Below are positions 22,332 to 34,518 of a stretch of DNA of 64,000 nt, one piece after another. The stretch lies in assembly GCA_011503125.2 (NCBI GenBank), contig WWBZ02000001.1, forward strand, positions 1,984,001 to 2,048,000, in the 5' to 3' direction. Numbering within the stretch: position 1 is the stretch's first letter; the number at the start of each line of letters is the position of its first letter. Both the position numbers and the translations under genes were made by a program. A model generated the notes under the pieces. The model saw nothing but the letters and a program-made list of their open reading frames with translations, was not told the DNA's origin and ran no database searches. Source of the DNA: Botryosphaeria dothidea. Its lineage: Eukaryota; Ascomycota; Dothideomycetes; Botryosphaeriales; Botryosphaeriaceae.

Positions 22332-25300
22332 GCGGCTCTCATGAATTTCGGAATTTGGATTTGGCGTACCAAATAGGTTGGCGATTTTGCTTCACCTACG
22401 AACAAGGTATGATGATAGATAGTGAATTATGCCCAGCATCGGCGCTTCTATGGCATTCAAGGGTTGGATGGTTGCTTCAGGTCAACAAAATTAACTTATT
22501 CTCTGCGTGTCACTTTTTCATTCTGTCTCGATCCAGCTACCGAAAGTTCGCGTCTGCTCTTCTGTCCTGCGGTGTACCTCGTCGGCCCTCAGTGGTCGTT
22601 CAACTTCTTTGGCACTTGTTTTACAAGTTCGCTCGCTCTCTTCTCCAGCAAACTCTAAAATCATCCAGCACCGACTTCGGTTTATATATTACTTCTTCAA
22701 CAAGCATGTCTGTTGGATCTGGATCCGGGCCGTATATGTTATATAATGCGTGTGCCGCGGTTATGTATTTTCGCGCCGTCGACGCAAGTGAACGTGGTAA
22801 TTGTTGCTGGGCAGAGAAACATGTCAACCAAGCGACCTAGTCGACCACGTGTCTATCTCACACCGGAATCCGGGCAGTTCTCTTGGTGGATCGTTCTTAT
22901 AGATAGTCTGTAAAAGTTCGGTAAGCGGAGGCGTGGGTTTACATGGAAAAATCTACAAGGAACATTAGGAGAAATAGTGGTACAGTTGATAGTATGTGAG
23001 GCTAGATACCTTGTCTCACGTGCTCCATAACAAGTACACTTCGACCATCAGATGGGTATTTACCCAACTCACAATTCAAGGTAGACATGAACGCATACTT
23101 AGAAATTGAAGATGGTTATGGATGATTTTGAAAACATGTTTAATGGTGTTGGGAATAAACTGTCAAACAAGACTGCCAGACCACCGTTCTGCCTCTTGTG
23201 TCCTTTTTCTCGCATGAGGTGACCACGATACACATGCGGAGGGAGAAATCAAAACACATGATAATGCGCCTACTTAGTACGCTCTTGTGGATTAGATTTT
23301 TTTTTAGAGAGATCTTTGATTTTAGCTTTGGAATTGGGCTTGTCGTTCGCCGTGTATACTAAACTTGACCAAGAAGTCACTGGCTTTCCGTATTTTCCGG
23401 AGGCTTTTGAAGCTGCAACCTTCTCTGAGGATTGGTAATTGTCTGTATGCGCTATGGCATCCCTTCAAGATAATTACGCTATTTAGCTAACGCAGCTGTA
23501 TTTGATCCGCAGTATCATGTCCAAAGTTAGCCATTTGTTCATGCATAATGCACAGAAAGACTTTTGAGAGACCGACAGACACCCTTACTTTGGCATCTCT
23601 GTTGACAAGGCAACATCGTTTGGCAGGACCGCAATGATGTCCGGAAATTCCGAGTCACCACACCTCATCACCTAGCCAATGCCTTTTATGAGAGCGTAGC
23701 GGTCACCCAACCTTCTACCCTTCTCGCTGTCCTGTAGCACCTTCAATGCCAGCATTCTGGTGTGAGCACTGGTAATTATCGCCACGCATCCATATTGCCA
23801 CCCAGCAACCAGTTTGCTGGCGCCGCGGAGCAACTTCCATTGACAGAAATGCTTGGTTCCAAGGCGCAGGTCGTTGGAAGACGTGGATATGCGTTTTTGA
23901 CAACTGGTGCTGCAGTGCAAATCTTCTCTGCAGGTCCATTGTTCAGCGCGACCAAGCCTGGCCAATGGGACATGGTGCCGATTGCTGGCAGATGCACGGA
24001 TGAGGTGGTCGCGCGGGTTGGTGTTGAGTTGGCGATGCGAGGGAGCGGGGAACGAACAAGCGAGTCAATGGCAGCTGCGCCGTACCCACATTTGCCCGAG
24101 TCCTGCGGCCACAAATGCAGCCCCGGATGTGCTCGAGATCAAAAAGAAAAGGTCGTGCAGAATTCCGGCGGGCAGGCAGGCGAGGAAAAGCAAGGAGGAA
24201 TCTATTCCAAAGAGAGCCAATGGAGCAAAAAGAAATCAAGTTGTGCTTGTAGTCCCACCGGGCTAGGTCACTGTCAGATACAAGATTCTTTGCGGTTCAC
24301 GACTCAGCAGCTGGTAGACTTACGATCGAACCCGGGACCTTTCGCGCTTCAAGAACTCTCGTGGACGGAGATATTGCTGTGAAGCGAACGCTGGGCCGAA
24401 TTAGAATGCATTCATTGACATCTCCGAGCGGTCTCTAACTTACTCATACCGCTAGACCATAGGACTGGTTAATGAGGTAAGCAATGGCTATGAGATAGTC
24501 ATATCTAAAAATGTACAGTACTCTATGTCCATGTTATGCCCCATACAGGACTGCATGGCGAGCAGGATCTTGGCGTATCGAGTTGGCTGTAGCGCATTGT
24601 ATAAACACTGCACGCAAGTTCAGCCACGGATGGACTTGCAGCTGGAGATTGAAAAGTAGGAAAGTCGGTCATTAGGCAAACGGAAGGATTCTAGATCAAA
24701 GGGGCCGTTGTAGCCGTAAGCGTCGTGGAGCATATCTTCATAGTGCTTACTGATTGGCTTGTTTGAGAGTGATCCGGTGGGGTGGTTGATTATTGCACGC
24801 AAATTTCCAGTAAATTGTGAAGTCCAAGCTCTACCACCCACCTGGCGCCGGGCTAGGCAGAAGGATTTCAATGCCTCAGACATTGCATCGTCTCACCGGT
24901 TTGCAATTTGCACAGGGAGAGGGGTGCGCTGACGCTCTGTGAGGTGTGACGAGGCAGCTGGCTCACGCGTCGTAAGTGCAATAATTGCAAAGCGTTAAAA
25001 CGCTCGGGTAAGATGGTGAAACAGACGGACTAAGAACGGAACTGTGGTACAGACAAACTCAAGAGCGTGTAGTGGGACATGCGCCAGGAGGCGAAATGCA
25101 GCAATGCAGGTGACGACATGAGTTACGGGCGTCGTCGCAAACAGACTGCCCGGCTGCGGTACGGGAGGCGGACCGTAGGAGGAAACGCTACGCTAGGGCC
25201 TCAAAGGCAGGGAAGGGTTGCCAGTCTTGATTGCGCAGTGAAGAGGCTTGGACCACCGCTTGTAGCAGCAAGGCCACTCGCGATGGATTGCAACGGCGGG

Positions 25301-25448
25301 CTGATGTTGACAGTCGTGGTGTGAGTTGGCTGGGAAAGACGGCGATTGGAACGTATCCCCGAGGCTCCGAGGTCGGAGAGGGCGGTGGGCAAGCTCTAAC
25401 GCTAAGCCAGCCAGGGCTCGCAGAATAATTATCGAGAGCTTCATTCGC
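22332..25448. other. Gene-poor 3-kb region
   Basis: No supported protein gene. 22,840-23,700 is AT-rich with few open frames. The open frames at 23,670-24,380 on both strands lack a domain and an ATG-led coding texture. It contains a tRNA-like relic at 24324-24459. It may be a decayed repeat, but no terminal repeats were seen. Confidence 0.45.
24324..24459 (-). other. tRNA-like sequence with Pol III box A and box B
   Basis: On the minus strand, 24459-24449 reads TGGTCTAGCGG, a good box A and the start of a tRNA-Glu-type D arm. 24332-24324 reads GGTTCGATC, a good box B / T loop. The boxes are over 110 bp apart, the T stem cannot close, and no 3' acceptor strand matches the 5' end. It is therefore a broken tRNA, or the head of a tRNA-derived SINE, not an intact tRNA gene. 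Confidence 0.3.
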
Positions 25449-25455
25449 TGAGTCA
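25449..25455 (+). promoter_or_regulatory. Cpc1/Gcn4-type element upstream of ILV3
   Basis: TGAGTCA, a perfect TGASTCA site for the bZIP factor of general amino-acid control, lies 85 bp before the ILV3 ATG. Amino-acid biosynthesis genes in fungi are commonly controlled this way. Binding is inferred. Confidence 0.55.
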
Positions 25456-25539
25456 CTGCCGTGTCCGCGAATTTTCCCACGAAGCTCAATCGACTCATCC
25501 TGCGGCTCCTCTGGGAGAAGATTGATCAAAGACACCGCA

Positions 25540-27416
25540 ATGCTTCTCCCCAGGATAGCCGCCATGCCTATGCGGCCGGCAATGCGCGCCAGGACGTCGT
25601 GGCGGTCGGTGTGAGTCCTCTACACCCGCAGACAGCATCAGAGCCCAACCATTGACAATCGTATGACAGGAGGGCTCTTTCCTCGACCGCTGCCCGCCGC
25701 AAAGATGAAGGCCTCAATAGCATCAGCCGTCACATCACCCAGCCCAAGTCGCAGGGCGCCTCGCAGGCCCAGCTCTATGCCACCGGCATGACCGAGGAGG
25801 ACATGAACAAGGCCCAGGTCGGCATCTCGTCCGTCTGGTACTCTGGCAACCCGTGTAACATGCACTTGCTCGACCTCAACAACAAGATTAAGGAGGGTGT
25901 GCAGCGTGCTGGCCTTGTCGGCATGCAGTTCAATACGATTGGCGTCAGTGACGGTATATCCATGGGCACCAAGGGTATGAGATACTCTCTTCAGTCCAGA
26001 GACCTGATTGCCGATTCCATTGAGACCGTTATGAACGGCCAGTGGTACGACGCAAACATCTCCATTCCTGGCTGCGACAAGAACATGCCTGGCGTTGTGA
26101 TGGCCATGGGCCGTGTCAACCGGCCCTCGATCATGGTTTACGGTGGCACTATTGCCCCGGGATGCGGCAAGCTTCCGAAGAACCCAACTCTCGACATTGT
26201 CTCCGCTTTCCAGGCCTACGGCCAATTTATCACCGGTGACATCAACGAGGAGGAGCGCTTCGATATCATTAGGCATGCTTGCCCCGGCAGCGGTGCTTGC
26301 GGTGGCATGTACACTGCCAACACCATGGCTAGCGCTATTGAGGTTATGGGCATGTCGCTGCCCGGCTCCTCGTCTAACCCGGCCGAATCGAAGGCCAAGG
26401 TTCTCGAGTGCCTAGCTTCCGGCGGTGCCATTAAGAACCTTCTGAAGGAGGACCTCCGCCCTCGCGACATTCTCACCAGGCAAGCTTTCGAGAACGCCAT
26501 GGTTCTTGTCACCATCACCGGTGGCTCTACGAACGCTGTTCTTCACCTTATTGCCATTGCCGATTCTGTCGGCATTAAGCTTACTATCGAGGACTTCCAG
26601 GCCGTCAGCGACCGTACTCCTTTCCTCGCGGACCTGAAGCCTTCTGGCAAGTATGTCTTCGCCGACCTGTATGAAATCGGTGGCACTCCTGCTTTGGTCA
26701 AGTTCCTGCTCAAGGAAGGTCTTCTGGACGGCAACCAAATGACGGTTACGGGCAAAACTCTGAAGCAGAACGTGGAGAACGCACCGGAATTCCCCAGTGA
26801 TCAGCAAATCATCCGTCCCCTGAACAACCCCATCAAGTCAACCGGTCACTTGCAGATCCTGCGTGGTAGCTTGGCCCCTGGTGGCTGCGTTGGCAAGATC
26901 ACGGGCAAGGAGGGTCTGCGCTTCGTCGGCAAGGCGAAGTGCTACGACGCTGAGGACGACTTCATCTCTGCCCTTGAGCGGGGCGAGATCAAGAAGGGCG
27001 AGAAGACGGTGGTGGTTATCCGATACGAGGGTCCCAAGGGCGGTCCGGGCATGCCGGAGATGCTGAAGCCTAGCTCTGCCATTATGGGGGCTGGGCTGGG
27101 TCACGACGTCGCGCTCATCACGGACGGGCGCTTCAGCGGTGGCAGTCACGGATTCCTGATCGGCCACATTGTGCCGGAGGCGCAGGTGGGTGGGCCCATT
27201 GGGTTGGTGCAAGACGGTGACGAGATTTCCATCGACGCCGAGACGAATGAGATGAATTTGCATGTCGGCGAGGAGGAGCTGGCGAAGCGTAAAGCAGCTT
27301 GGGTCGCCCCGCCGCTCAAGTACTCGAAGGGCGTGCTGTCCAAGTACGCCAAGCTGGTGAAGGACGCCAGCCAGGGGTGCATCACGGACGCGGAGGACAT
27401 TCCTGTTGCTGTTTAG
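25540..27416 (+). CDS. ILV3: Dihydroxy-acid dehydratase, mitochondrial (ILV3)
   Basis: Dehydrates 2,3-dihydroxy-isovalerate and 2,3-dihydroxy-methylvalerate to the 2-oxo acids in valine, isoleucine and leucine synthesis. Two exons, 25540-25610 and 25670-27416; the 59-bp intron splits a Val codon; 605 residues. The first exon ([19 protein letters not shown]) plus the start of exon 2 is Arg-rich and lacks acids, a clear mitochondrial presequence. The Fe-S ligand motifs are present: [16 protein letters not shown] and [21 protein letters not shown] near the C-terminus is the other family signature. A TGAGTCA site lies just upstream. Codon use is strongly biased, which opens long antisense frames. 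Confidence 0.96.
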
Positions 27417-28949
27417 GGCAAAAAAAAAAAACGGTTCCTGCATAAGCAGCAAAAACTCGAGTGTGGGGATTCTGTACGATGTGGGCGTTTGGGGCGGAAA
27501 CAATTCATGGCGGGTCTTTTTTGGGACAGGATGACTGAGCATAGCGCGTACAACACAATATTGTGCCTGGCTGAGAGCAGCCCGGGTACCTGGAAATGAA
27601 CGATTGGACCAGCGCTGGATCTCTCGGCGAGGAAATAGCCGAAAGGCACGTCGCGAGTTTATCTTCGAAGCTCACACTGCGTCGCGCGCAGTGTGGCCCG
27701 CCAGCTTAGCTTATCTGGTCACACCGCGAGCTCGTCTGGCCGCGCTGGCAGCTGGGAGCTGGCCGACTGGTGCGCGCATTCAGGAGTTTTGATGACGGGC
27801 TGCACGACCCCTGCTGCGAGTCGGCAGATTGCCCAGATGCAGGCGCGTGGCGCCGGCGAGCCGTGTGACGCTCTCGGGCTCGCGGCCGGCCATTGGCTTC
27901 GTGCCGCCTGGGCCTTAAAATATAGCCGCTGGCGCCAACATGATCAGCCTCTGGCCCAGCTGCACGCCGATCACAGCGCGTCGTTACGAAGCCCGCGGTG
28001 GAATTGCTTGTCGTTCGCGAATGGCAATCTGCGGGCGCCGTTGCGGCGCGGCGGAGGGCCGCGGGACCCAATGCAGCTGCGGGTGTGCGTGGGCGGACGG
28101 CGGAGGGTGGTGTCGCCCATCGTGTGCCGGCTGAACCTCATGCTGGCCGACTCGTGTCCCGGCAGCGGCCTGTTTGGCGGCCGGGCGCGCGCTCATTGGC
28201 TTGGGGCGATCCAATAGTTGCAGGTGCATGGCCGTTCCTCGTCGCTCAATCCACAAGAGAGCTCCCCGGGCCCGCAACTTACTAAATGCCAGCCTGCTTG
28301 TGCCCGCCCTGATTGCTGCGCACCTCACTTCCGCAAAGCGGCCGCTCCCAGAGCCTAGAACCTCGAAGCGGCAGTCGCCCCGACCGTCCATCCACGCCCG
28401 TCAGTCAGCCTCTCGCCCTGCCCTGCACTCCGGCTGCTGCACACTCCCCTACCTTACCGCACCTAGCTGCCACCACCGTGTTGCCCTCGCTCTCACCACG
28501 AGTCCTCCAAGCCCAAGCGTTTCGTCATCGCGAGCTGCCCGCCCAGGCCCGCTGGACGACCCAGCCGCCCGTGACTGGCTGCGACTCTCATTTCGGTTAG
28601 CGAGCGATTCACGGAGTATCCCAGCCTCCCAACCCATCGTCGCTCGCGCTGCCACTGCCATCACTCTCCCCTCTGGCTCCCCTCGACGCACCCAAGCGAG
28701 ACCCTACTCAAGCGCCCGCCCGAAGCTGCAGCGCAGGATAGCATCCGTTGCGCGCGCGACGACAAGCCCCACGCCCACACAGTCCTCGACCGAACCGCCC
28801 ACCGCTCCGCCCGGGTTGCTGCTTTTGGAAGCTCACAACTTCACTCCTACGCTCGACCGCGCCGTCCCCAGGAGAGCGCCATCCGCAATCCCAGGCCGAC
28901 AACCAATTTGACAGCACCTGGAGCCTCGCTGAGGCCTTCGTTGCCCCAC
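27417..28949. other. GC-rich intergenic region
   Basis: Begins with an A12 run just after the ILV3 stop. The rest is GC-rich with overlapping Arg/Pro/Ala-rich frames on both strands and no domain. The right part is the likely promoter and leader of the phosphatase gene. Confidence 0.5.
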
Positions 28950-30945
28950 ATGAGCCAGGAGGCTGTGCGGTCGGCCGCAGACCCGTCGACTGCTGTGCAG
29001 AAGCCGGCGGCGAACGACAATGGCGAGGCGATAGCGCCGCACTCCAACGGAAACAGTAAGACATCCACCTCACCTCGCACCAACGCCCTCGGCGTCGACC
29101 CGTTTGCTCGCTGCGCCATGCTGACTCCGCCCTTTGCAGCGAATCCAGGCGCCGCCCCTACCTCTTCGTCAGACAACGCTGCTGGGTCAACGTCGGAACA
29201 AGCTACTGGTGCGCAAGACAAACCCAAGAGGAAACCCTCGTTCCTCAACGTGCCACACTCGAGTTCGCAAACTGGCGAGGAGGCGGCGGCAAGCGGTTCT
29301 GGGCTGAGTGGAGCCACCGCAAGCGATGGAGCTGAGAGTGTAGGAAGGGGCTCGAAGCGCAGTTTTCTGGGCAAGCGACGTGCTGGGAGCACTGCCAGCA
29401 GCAAGCGCTCCCAAAAGGCGCGTGCTGCGACAAGCGAGAAGGCTCCTGAGAATGCGCAAGCAGTTGGTGCGGCCGGCCCTGCCCCTCAGGTCCAGCCCAA
29501 GAAGAAGAGCGGTGTTTCGAGGATTTTGCTCATTCTGAACTGCTGTGGTGTCCCGGAGAAGGGTAATGTGGTTGGACAGGAGGAGTCACCCGAGGCCCCC
29601 AAGAAGGCTACTAAGCTACGCTCGGTTCGCAAGCAATCTGCGCCGCCCACGCCGGCGAAGCAAAAAGACGTGAGCGCCGCGGAATCCAGCACCGCCGACT
29701 CGAAGGAGCCCGTTGAGGACAAGGCAGGCAGATCGACGGACGCGGGTCCGAAAGATTTTGAGAAGCAGCCATTGTCTGGAGACGCGCAGGCAGACAAGCC
29801 TGTTCCGGAACTGCCTTCAGCCCAATCTCAAGAGAAGGGATCTGTGGATCAGCCGCTACCTCCTGTTCCCCAGCCTGACCGTCTGGATACTTCGGCCGCT
29901 GCCGGAGACAGCCCGCAAGTCAATGTTCAAGCCCCCACGCCAGTTTCGCCATCGGAAGAACAAGCGATTGCCGACAGGACTCCCGAACAACAAGCGAGGG
30001 ATGCAGACATTGAGATGACGGATGCCGGTCCATCGATACCGATTGCCGCGAACGAAGTGCCTGTTACTACTGAGGAGGCAAGCGGCGAACCTGTGCAGCA
30101 GAGGGAAGCAGGACCAACTAAGATTGACTTGCCCCCGCCCCCGCCGCTTGTTGATCGTCAGGCTCAGACTGCGCCTCAGTCTGGTTCCACTCCTCAAAGC
30201 CAGGATAGCTCGCTTGCTGTTACTCCCGCAGAACCGCAGCAGAAATGGCTTTTGCCGCCCATCAAGCCCGAGTTCAAGGGGAAGAAGTGCTTGGTGTTAG
30301 ATTTGGATGAGACGCTGGTTCATAGCAGCTTTAAGGTAAGTTGGTTTCTCCTTTTTGCTCCGGCGCAAATACTGACTCGAAGACAGATCCTGCACCAGGC
30401 CGACTTCACGATTCCCGTCGAGATTGAGGGACAGTACCACAACGTTTACGTCATTAAGCGCCCCGGTGTCGACGCCTTCATGAAGCGTGTTGGCGAATTG
30501 TACGAGGTCGTTGTCTTCACTGCTTCGGTCTCCAAGGTGAGTCTGTGCGCTCCCCCAAGACCCACCCTCCTAACGCAGCCTAGTACGGTGACCCGCTCCT
30601 CGATCAACTCGATATCCACGGCGTCGTCCACCACCGTCTTTTCAGGGAAAGCTGCTACAACCACCAAGGCAACTATGTGAAGGTACGTGACGGATTCAAC
30701 CCCACTAATGGCGAGAGCTCACATTGTGGTAGGACCTTTCTCAGGTTGGACGGGACCTCAAGGAGACGATCATCATCGACAACTCCCCGACGTCGTATAT
30801 CTTCCACCCCCAACACGCCGTCCCGATCAGCAGTTGGTTCTCAGATGCGCATGACAATGAACTCCTGGATCTCATCCCTGTACTGGAGGACCTCGCTGGT
30901 TCCCAAGTTAGCGATGTCAGCTTAGTGCTTGATGTGGCCTTGTGA
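28950..30945 (+). CDS. Psr1-like FCP/NIF-family phosphatase
   Basis: Exons 28950-29055, 29140-30335, 30387-30536, 30584-30682 and 30733-30945; 587 residues. The first intron (84 bp, in frame, stop-free) is called from GTAAGA, a GCTGAC branch and TTTGCAG; if it is retained the protein has 615 residues. The C-terminal third is an HAD-type phosphatase with the catalytic DLDET motif ([14 protein letters not shown], about 421-434), [18 protein letters not shown] and [10 protein letters not shown]. Yeast Psr1/Psr2 act at the plasma membrane in sodium and general stress signalling with Whi2. Instead of an N-terminal Cys pair, this protein has [10 protein letters not shown] at about residue 163-172, a probable palmitoylation site, within a disordered Ser/Pro/Glu-rich N-terminal region of about 400 residues. 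ATG 28950 is the first ATG in frame. Confidence 0.9.
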
Positions 30946-32913
30946 GTTGTATAGAATTGTTAGCATCAGATGCTACACTGAGAGTGGCATAGGCATTCCC
31001 AAGCAGGAGAGTGGTACGCGGCCTGGGTGGAATCCCAGCGCGCAGCGAATTCGACACGCTGGGTGAAGGATATATCCTTGGAGGATTTGCCTGCCCTAGA
31101 GGAGCTCCCCTAGGCCTTGCAACTTGTGTCGCATTTCGCGTTCTCGGCAGTGAACTCTGCGTCGTTATGGCGTCCCCCATCCCACGACTCCACCGATACA
31201 CCCTCTGGTGCACCTTATACGGACGCATCGGCGCTTAGACTTGTACTGTTTAATCCCTGTAATCTGCATGACAGGAGAACGGCATTGGTTCCTGGAGAAC
31301 GAGTTTAAACCTTCCACATCCCGGCCCGAGATCATTGGCGGCCTGCTTAGCAACCAGCTCCGCGGAAGCCTGTCGATACAGAAACGGCCATTTGATCACG
31401 GGCACAAAAGTTTTTGGAGGGCGGCACAGAGCAAAATGGGCGTTTTTGTTTTCTTTTCGTTTCGCGTTATCATTCCTTGCGCTTTCACCGATTTTTCCTG
31501 TCCTGAGACGGACCTTGCATACACTGATTTCTTTTCCTTTGGCTAGCATTGCGGAGCATTGACATTGGCAGACTCACAGCTTTTTTTTTTCGTTTTCCCT
31601 TCTCTACTCTACCTTTTAACTTGCGCCTTCTACGGAAGCATGCGCGTTTTGGTCTTCACCACCTTTTCTGATTTCTCCGAGTAAGAGAAAGAGATAGCTC
31701 CTCCATCCGACCCACACCACTTTCCTTTGTTGCTCTCTTTTCCCGGACTTTTGCAACACATTCCCCACACTAAACTGCTTTCTCTTTTTATACCGTTTTC
31801 TCGGCCTTGCCTTCCTTTTTTTCCCTTCCGCCCGTTGTTTTCTTTCCCACTTTTTGATACCACAGGCTGTGTTGGCTTACTTGAGCGCTGCGGGCACCAC
31901 CACACCATCCCAAATCATAAAAAAGCTTCATTCCAGTTTTACCCTTGTTATCCCAGGAGAAGAGAGACGTGCACGCGGAGAAAGAGCAACAAAGCGACGA
32001 AGTAGTAATGCACAGCATGTCACTGGGACGCACGTACACATGCAATAAGAGCTGAGAAGAGCGACCCGTACAGTGTTCACAGAGGTTTCATGTGAGGGCG
32101 GATTTAAGCGTGAAGTAGTGGCTGCTCTGACGCATGAAGCGGATTAAAGACACATATTGTGATGGCGGGGAGCTGCACGCATTGAACCGCGGGGTGAACA
32201 GATGGTGAGGGGAGGCGAGTAGTGCAGCAACAATTACTGTTATTTTCCGCTCGATGCGAAGACCAAAGAAATATATGGTTATCACACCACGTGCCCTCTA
32301 TCCAATTATAGCTGTAGTAGAAGCTGCTGCGAGGATCTGCGAAGTCGATGGTGAGACCGAAACGGCGTATTGAGAAACAGCTGCGGTGAAACATACGAAG
32401 CTTGCATGGGCCTAGTGGCAGGGAGCGGGCCGCGGAAATGCGAGACGGCCGTTGGAAGAGGTTGAGGGGAAAGAAGCTTCTCTCGTGATGCATGTGGTAC
32501 TTGGTTGGTGGATGGTACTAATGTATGCAAGCTAACAACAACACCCCCTGTTGTCTTGTCACAGCCAACCAACGTCATCCCGCTTCGGGACGGAGATGTA
32601 CCTCAAACAAAAACGGGGGGCAACGGGATCAAACATGACTGATCACTTTTGCCTCTCTGAGAAAGCTCTTGACAGATGACTCGCGCCTCCTGCCAGCCAT
32701 ACGCGCCCGCCTCGCGTGTGCTGCCTTGGTCGTGAGCCATCGTTGCCTTTAACCTAGCTTTTCTGCCAACCCACGCGAGCTTGCCCGGTACCCTTGTTTT
32801 CCTCACGCATACTGTCAGGCCAAACACCGGTCTTCTGCAGCACGAGCATCTTGAGCCCACCGCGTGGACCAGCCTACTTCGTCGCCCTTGCTGTTCTTTT
32901 GCGCACGTCCACC
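30946..32913. other. Intergenic, no gene seen
   Basis: Two kilobases. 31,440-31,870 is T/C-rich on the plus strand. No frame with a domain. The last few hundred bases are the promoter of the Sds22 gene. Confidence 0.55.
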
Positions 32914-34518
32914 ATGGCCGACGACGCCGCCCCGCCGTCCGCGCCCGACGTCACCACCAACGCCAACCCCACCGCCGACGACGAACACGAGCACCACCAC
33001 AGCAACGGCCCGCACGCCATGATCGTAGACAACCGCCCCGAGCGCGACGACCACGACGCCGAGGCGGCCGACGGCGCCTCCTCCGAGCAGCACCAGCACG
33101 CACACAGCTCGCCGCGGAGCAAGAGTGGCTGGGATGGAAAACTGAGGGTCGAGAGGAAGCCAGTCATCGCGAACCCGGATGCGCTCAGCGACCCCGAATA
33201 CTCGGATGAGGATGCGCCGTCGGTGGAGGAGATCGAGGCGGATGAAGGTATGTCTGTGGGTCTGGAGTAGCGGCGTCGGGGTGGAGAGGACCGGCGGGTT
33301 GAGACATGGGCGGGCTGACGAAGGTGTGGGATGGCAGATCTGCTGGAGGACTACGAGAAGGACGTCGATGTAAGTGCGATCGCGCGTATTGGGCCAGTGA
33401 GGAAGAAGGTGGTCGTGCGGCTGACCTGCGGTGTGCACAGCAAATCGACCTCATCCATTGCCGCGTAACGTCGATTCCCGCCCTGAGGCTGGACCGGTTC
33501 AAGCAGCTCGAGCGCCTCTCTCTCCGTCAGAATCAAATCTCGGCGATCGAATTTCCGGAGACCTTGGGCGCCACCCTGCAGGAGCTCGACCTCTACGACA
33601 ACTTGATCGCGCACATCAAAGGCCTCGACCAGTTCACGGAGCTTGACAACCTGGATCTGAGCTTCAACAAGATTAAGCATATCAAGAGGTTGAATCATAT
33701 GAAGAAGCTGAAGGACCTGTTTTTTGTGCAGAATAAGATCTCAACCATTGAGAATTTGGAGGGTTTGACCCAGCTGAGGAATCTTGAACTCGGTGCGAAC
33801 AGGATAAGGGTATGGAGGTCTCCTGTATAGGGATGGAAGACGCGCTGATGCGGTGGATAGAGCATTGAAAACCTGGAAACCCTCACAGGTCTTAAGGAGT
33901 TGTGGTTGGGAAAGAACAAGATCACTGAGATCAAGGTTGGTCCCGCCTACTGTTTCCTCCTCCGAGATGCTACTGATGCACATTATCCGCAGGGCCTCGA
34001 CACCCTCACTAATCTTAAGATCCTCTCCATCCAATCTAACCGTCTTACTTCCATTACCGGCCTCGAGAATCTCACGAACCTAGAAGAGCTCCATATCTCT
34101 CACAACGCCCTCACATCGACCGAAGGACTTGAGAACAACACGAACCTCCGCGTCATCGACATCACTGGCAATCCAATTGAGCACCTCACCAACCTCGCTA
34201 CCCTTAAGAACCTTGAAGAATTCTGGGCCAGCTACTGCAAGGTCTCCGATTTCGCCGAGGTGGAGCGCGAGCTCAAGGATAAGGAGAACCTCGAGACGGT
34301 GTATTTCGAGGGCAGCCCGCTGCAGACAAGGCAACCGGCGTTGTACAGGAACAAGGTCAGACTTGCACTACCGCAGGTCAAGCAGATCGATGCGAGTAAG
34401 TTCTCCGCGATTAATTGGAGGAGGCAGAGATCTGGGGTCAGGAGTTTGGCGTTTTTATGAAAAACGAAATATTCTAACGAGGCTTGTGTTACGTCGGGTA
34501 GCTTTTGTGAGGGTTTGA
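32914..34518 (+). CDS. SDS22: Sds22, leucine-rich regulator of protein phosphatase 1
   Basis: Six exons: 32914-33247, 33338-33369 (32 nt), 33441-33809, 33861-33935, 33993-34395 and 34502-34518 (17 nt); 409 residues. Every junction joins in phase. The first 120 residues are acidic and His-rich with no fold visible. From about residue 125 there are about eleven 22-residue leucine-rich repeats of the Sds22 type (LERLSLRQNQIS, LDNLDLSFNKIK, LKDLFFVQNKIS, LKELWLGKNKIT and so on). A C-terminal LRR cap includes NLETVYFEGSPLQ and ends KQIDATFVRV. Sds22 binds the PP1 catalytic subunit in the nucleus and cytosol and is needed for its assembly and mitotic function. The tiny last exon encodes only the highly conserved ATFVR end, which supports the model. 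Confidence 0.94.

Noticed and set aside
23762..24382. 206-codon plus-strand frame in the gene-poor region
   Set aside because: GTG start, no recognisable domain, crosses the tRNA-like relic, and competing frames lie on the minus strand.
25638..26276. 212-codon frame antisense to ILV3
   Set aside because: Shadow of the dehydratase coding frame.
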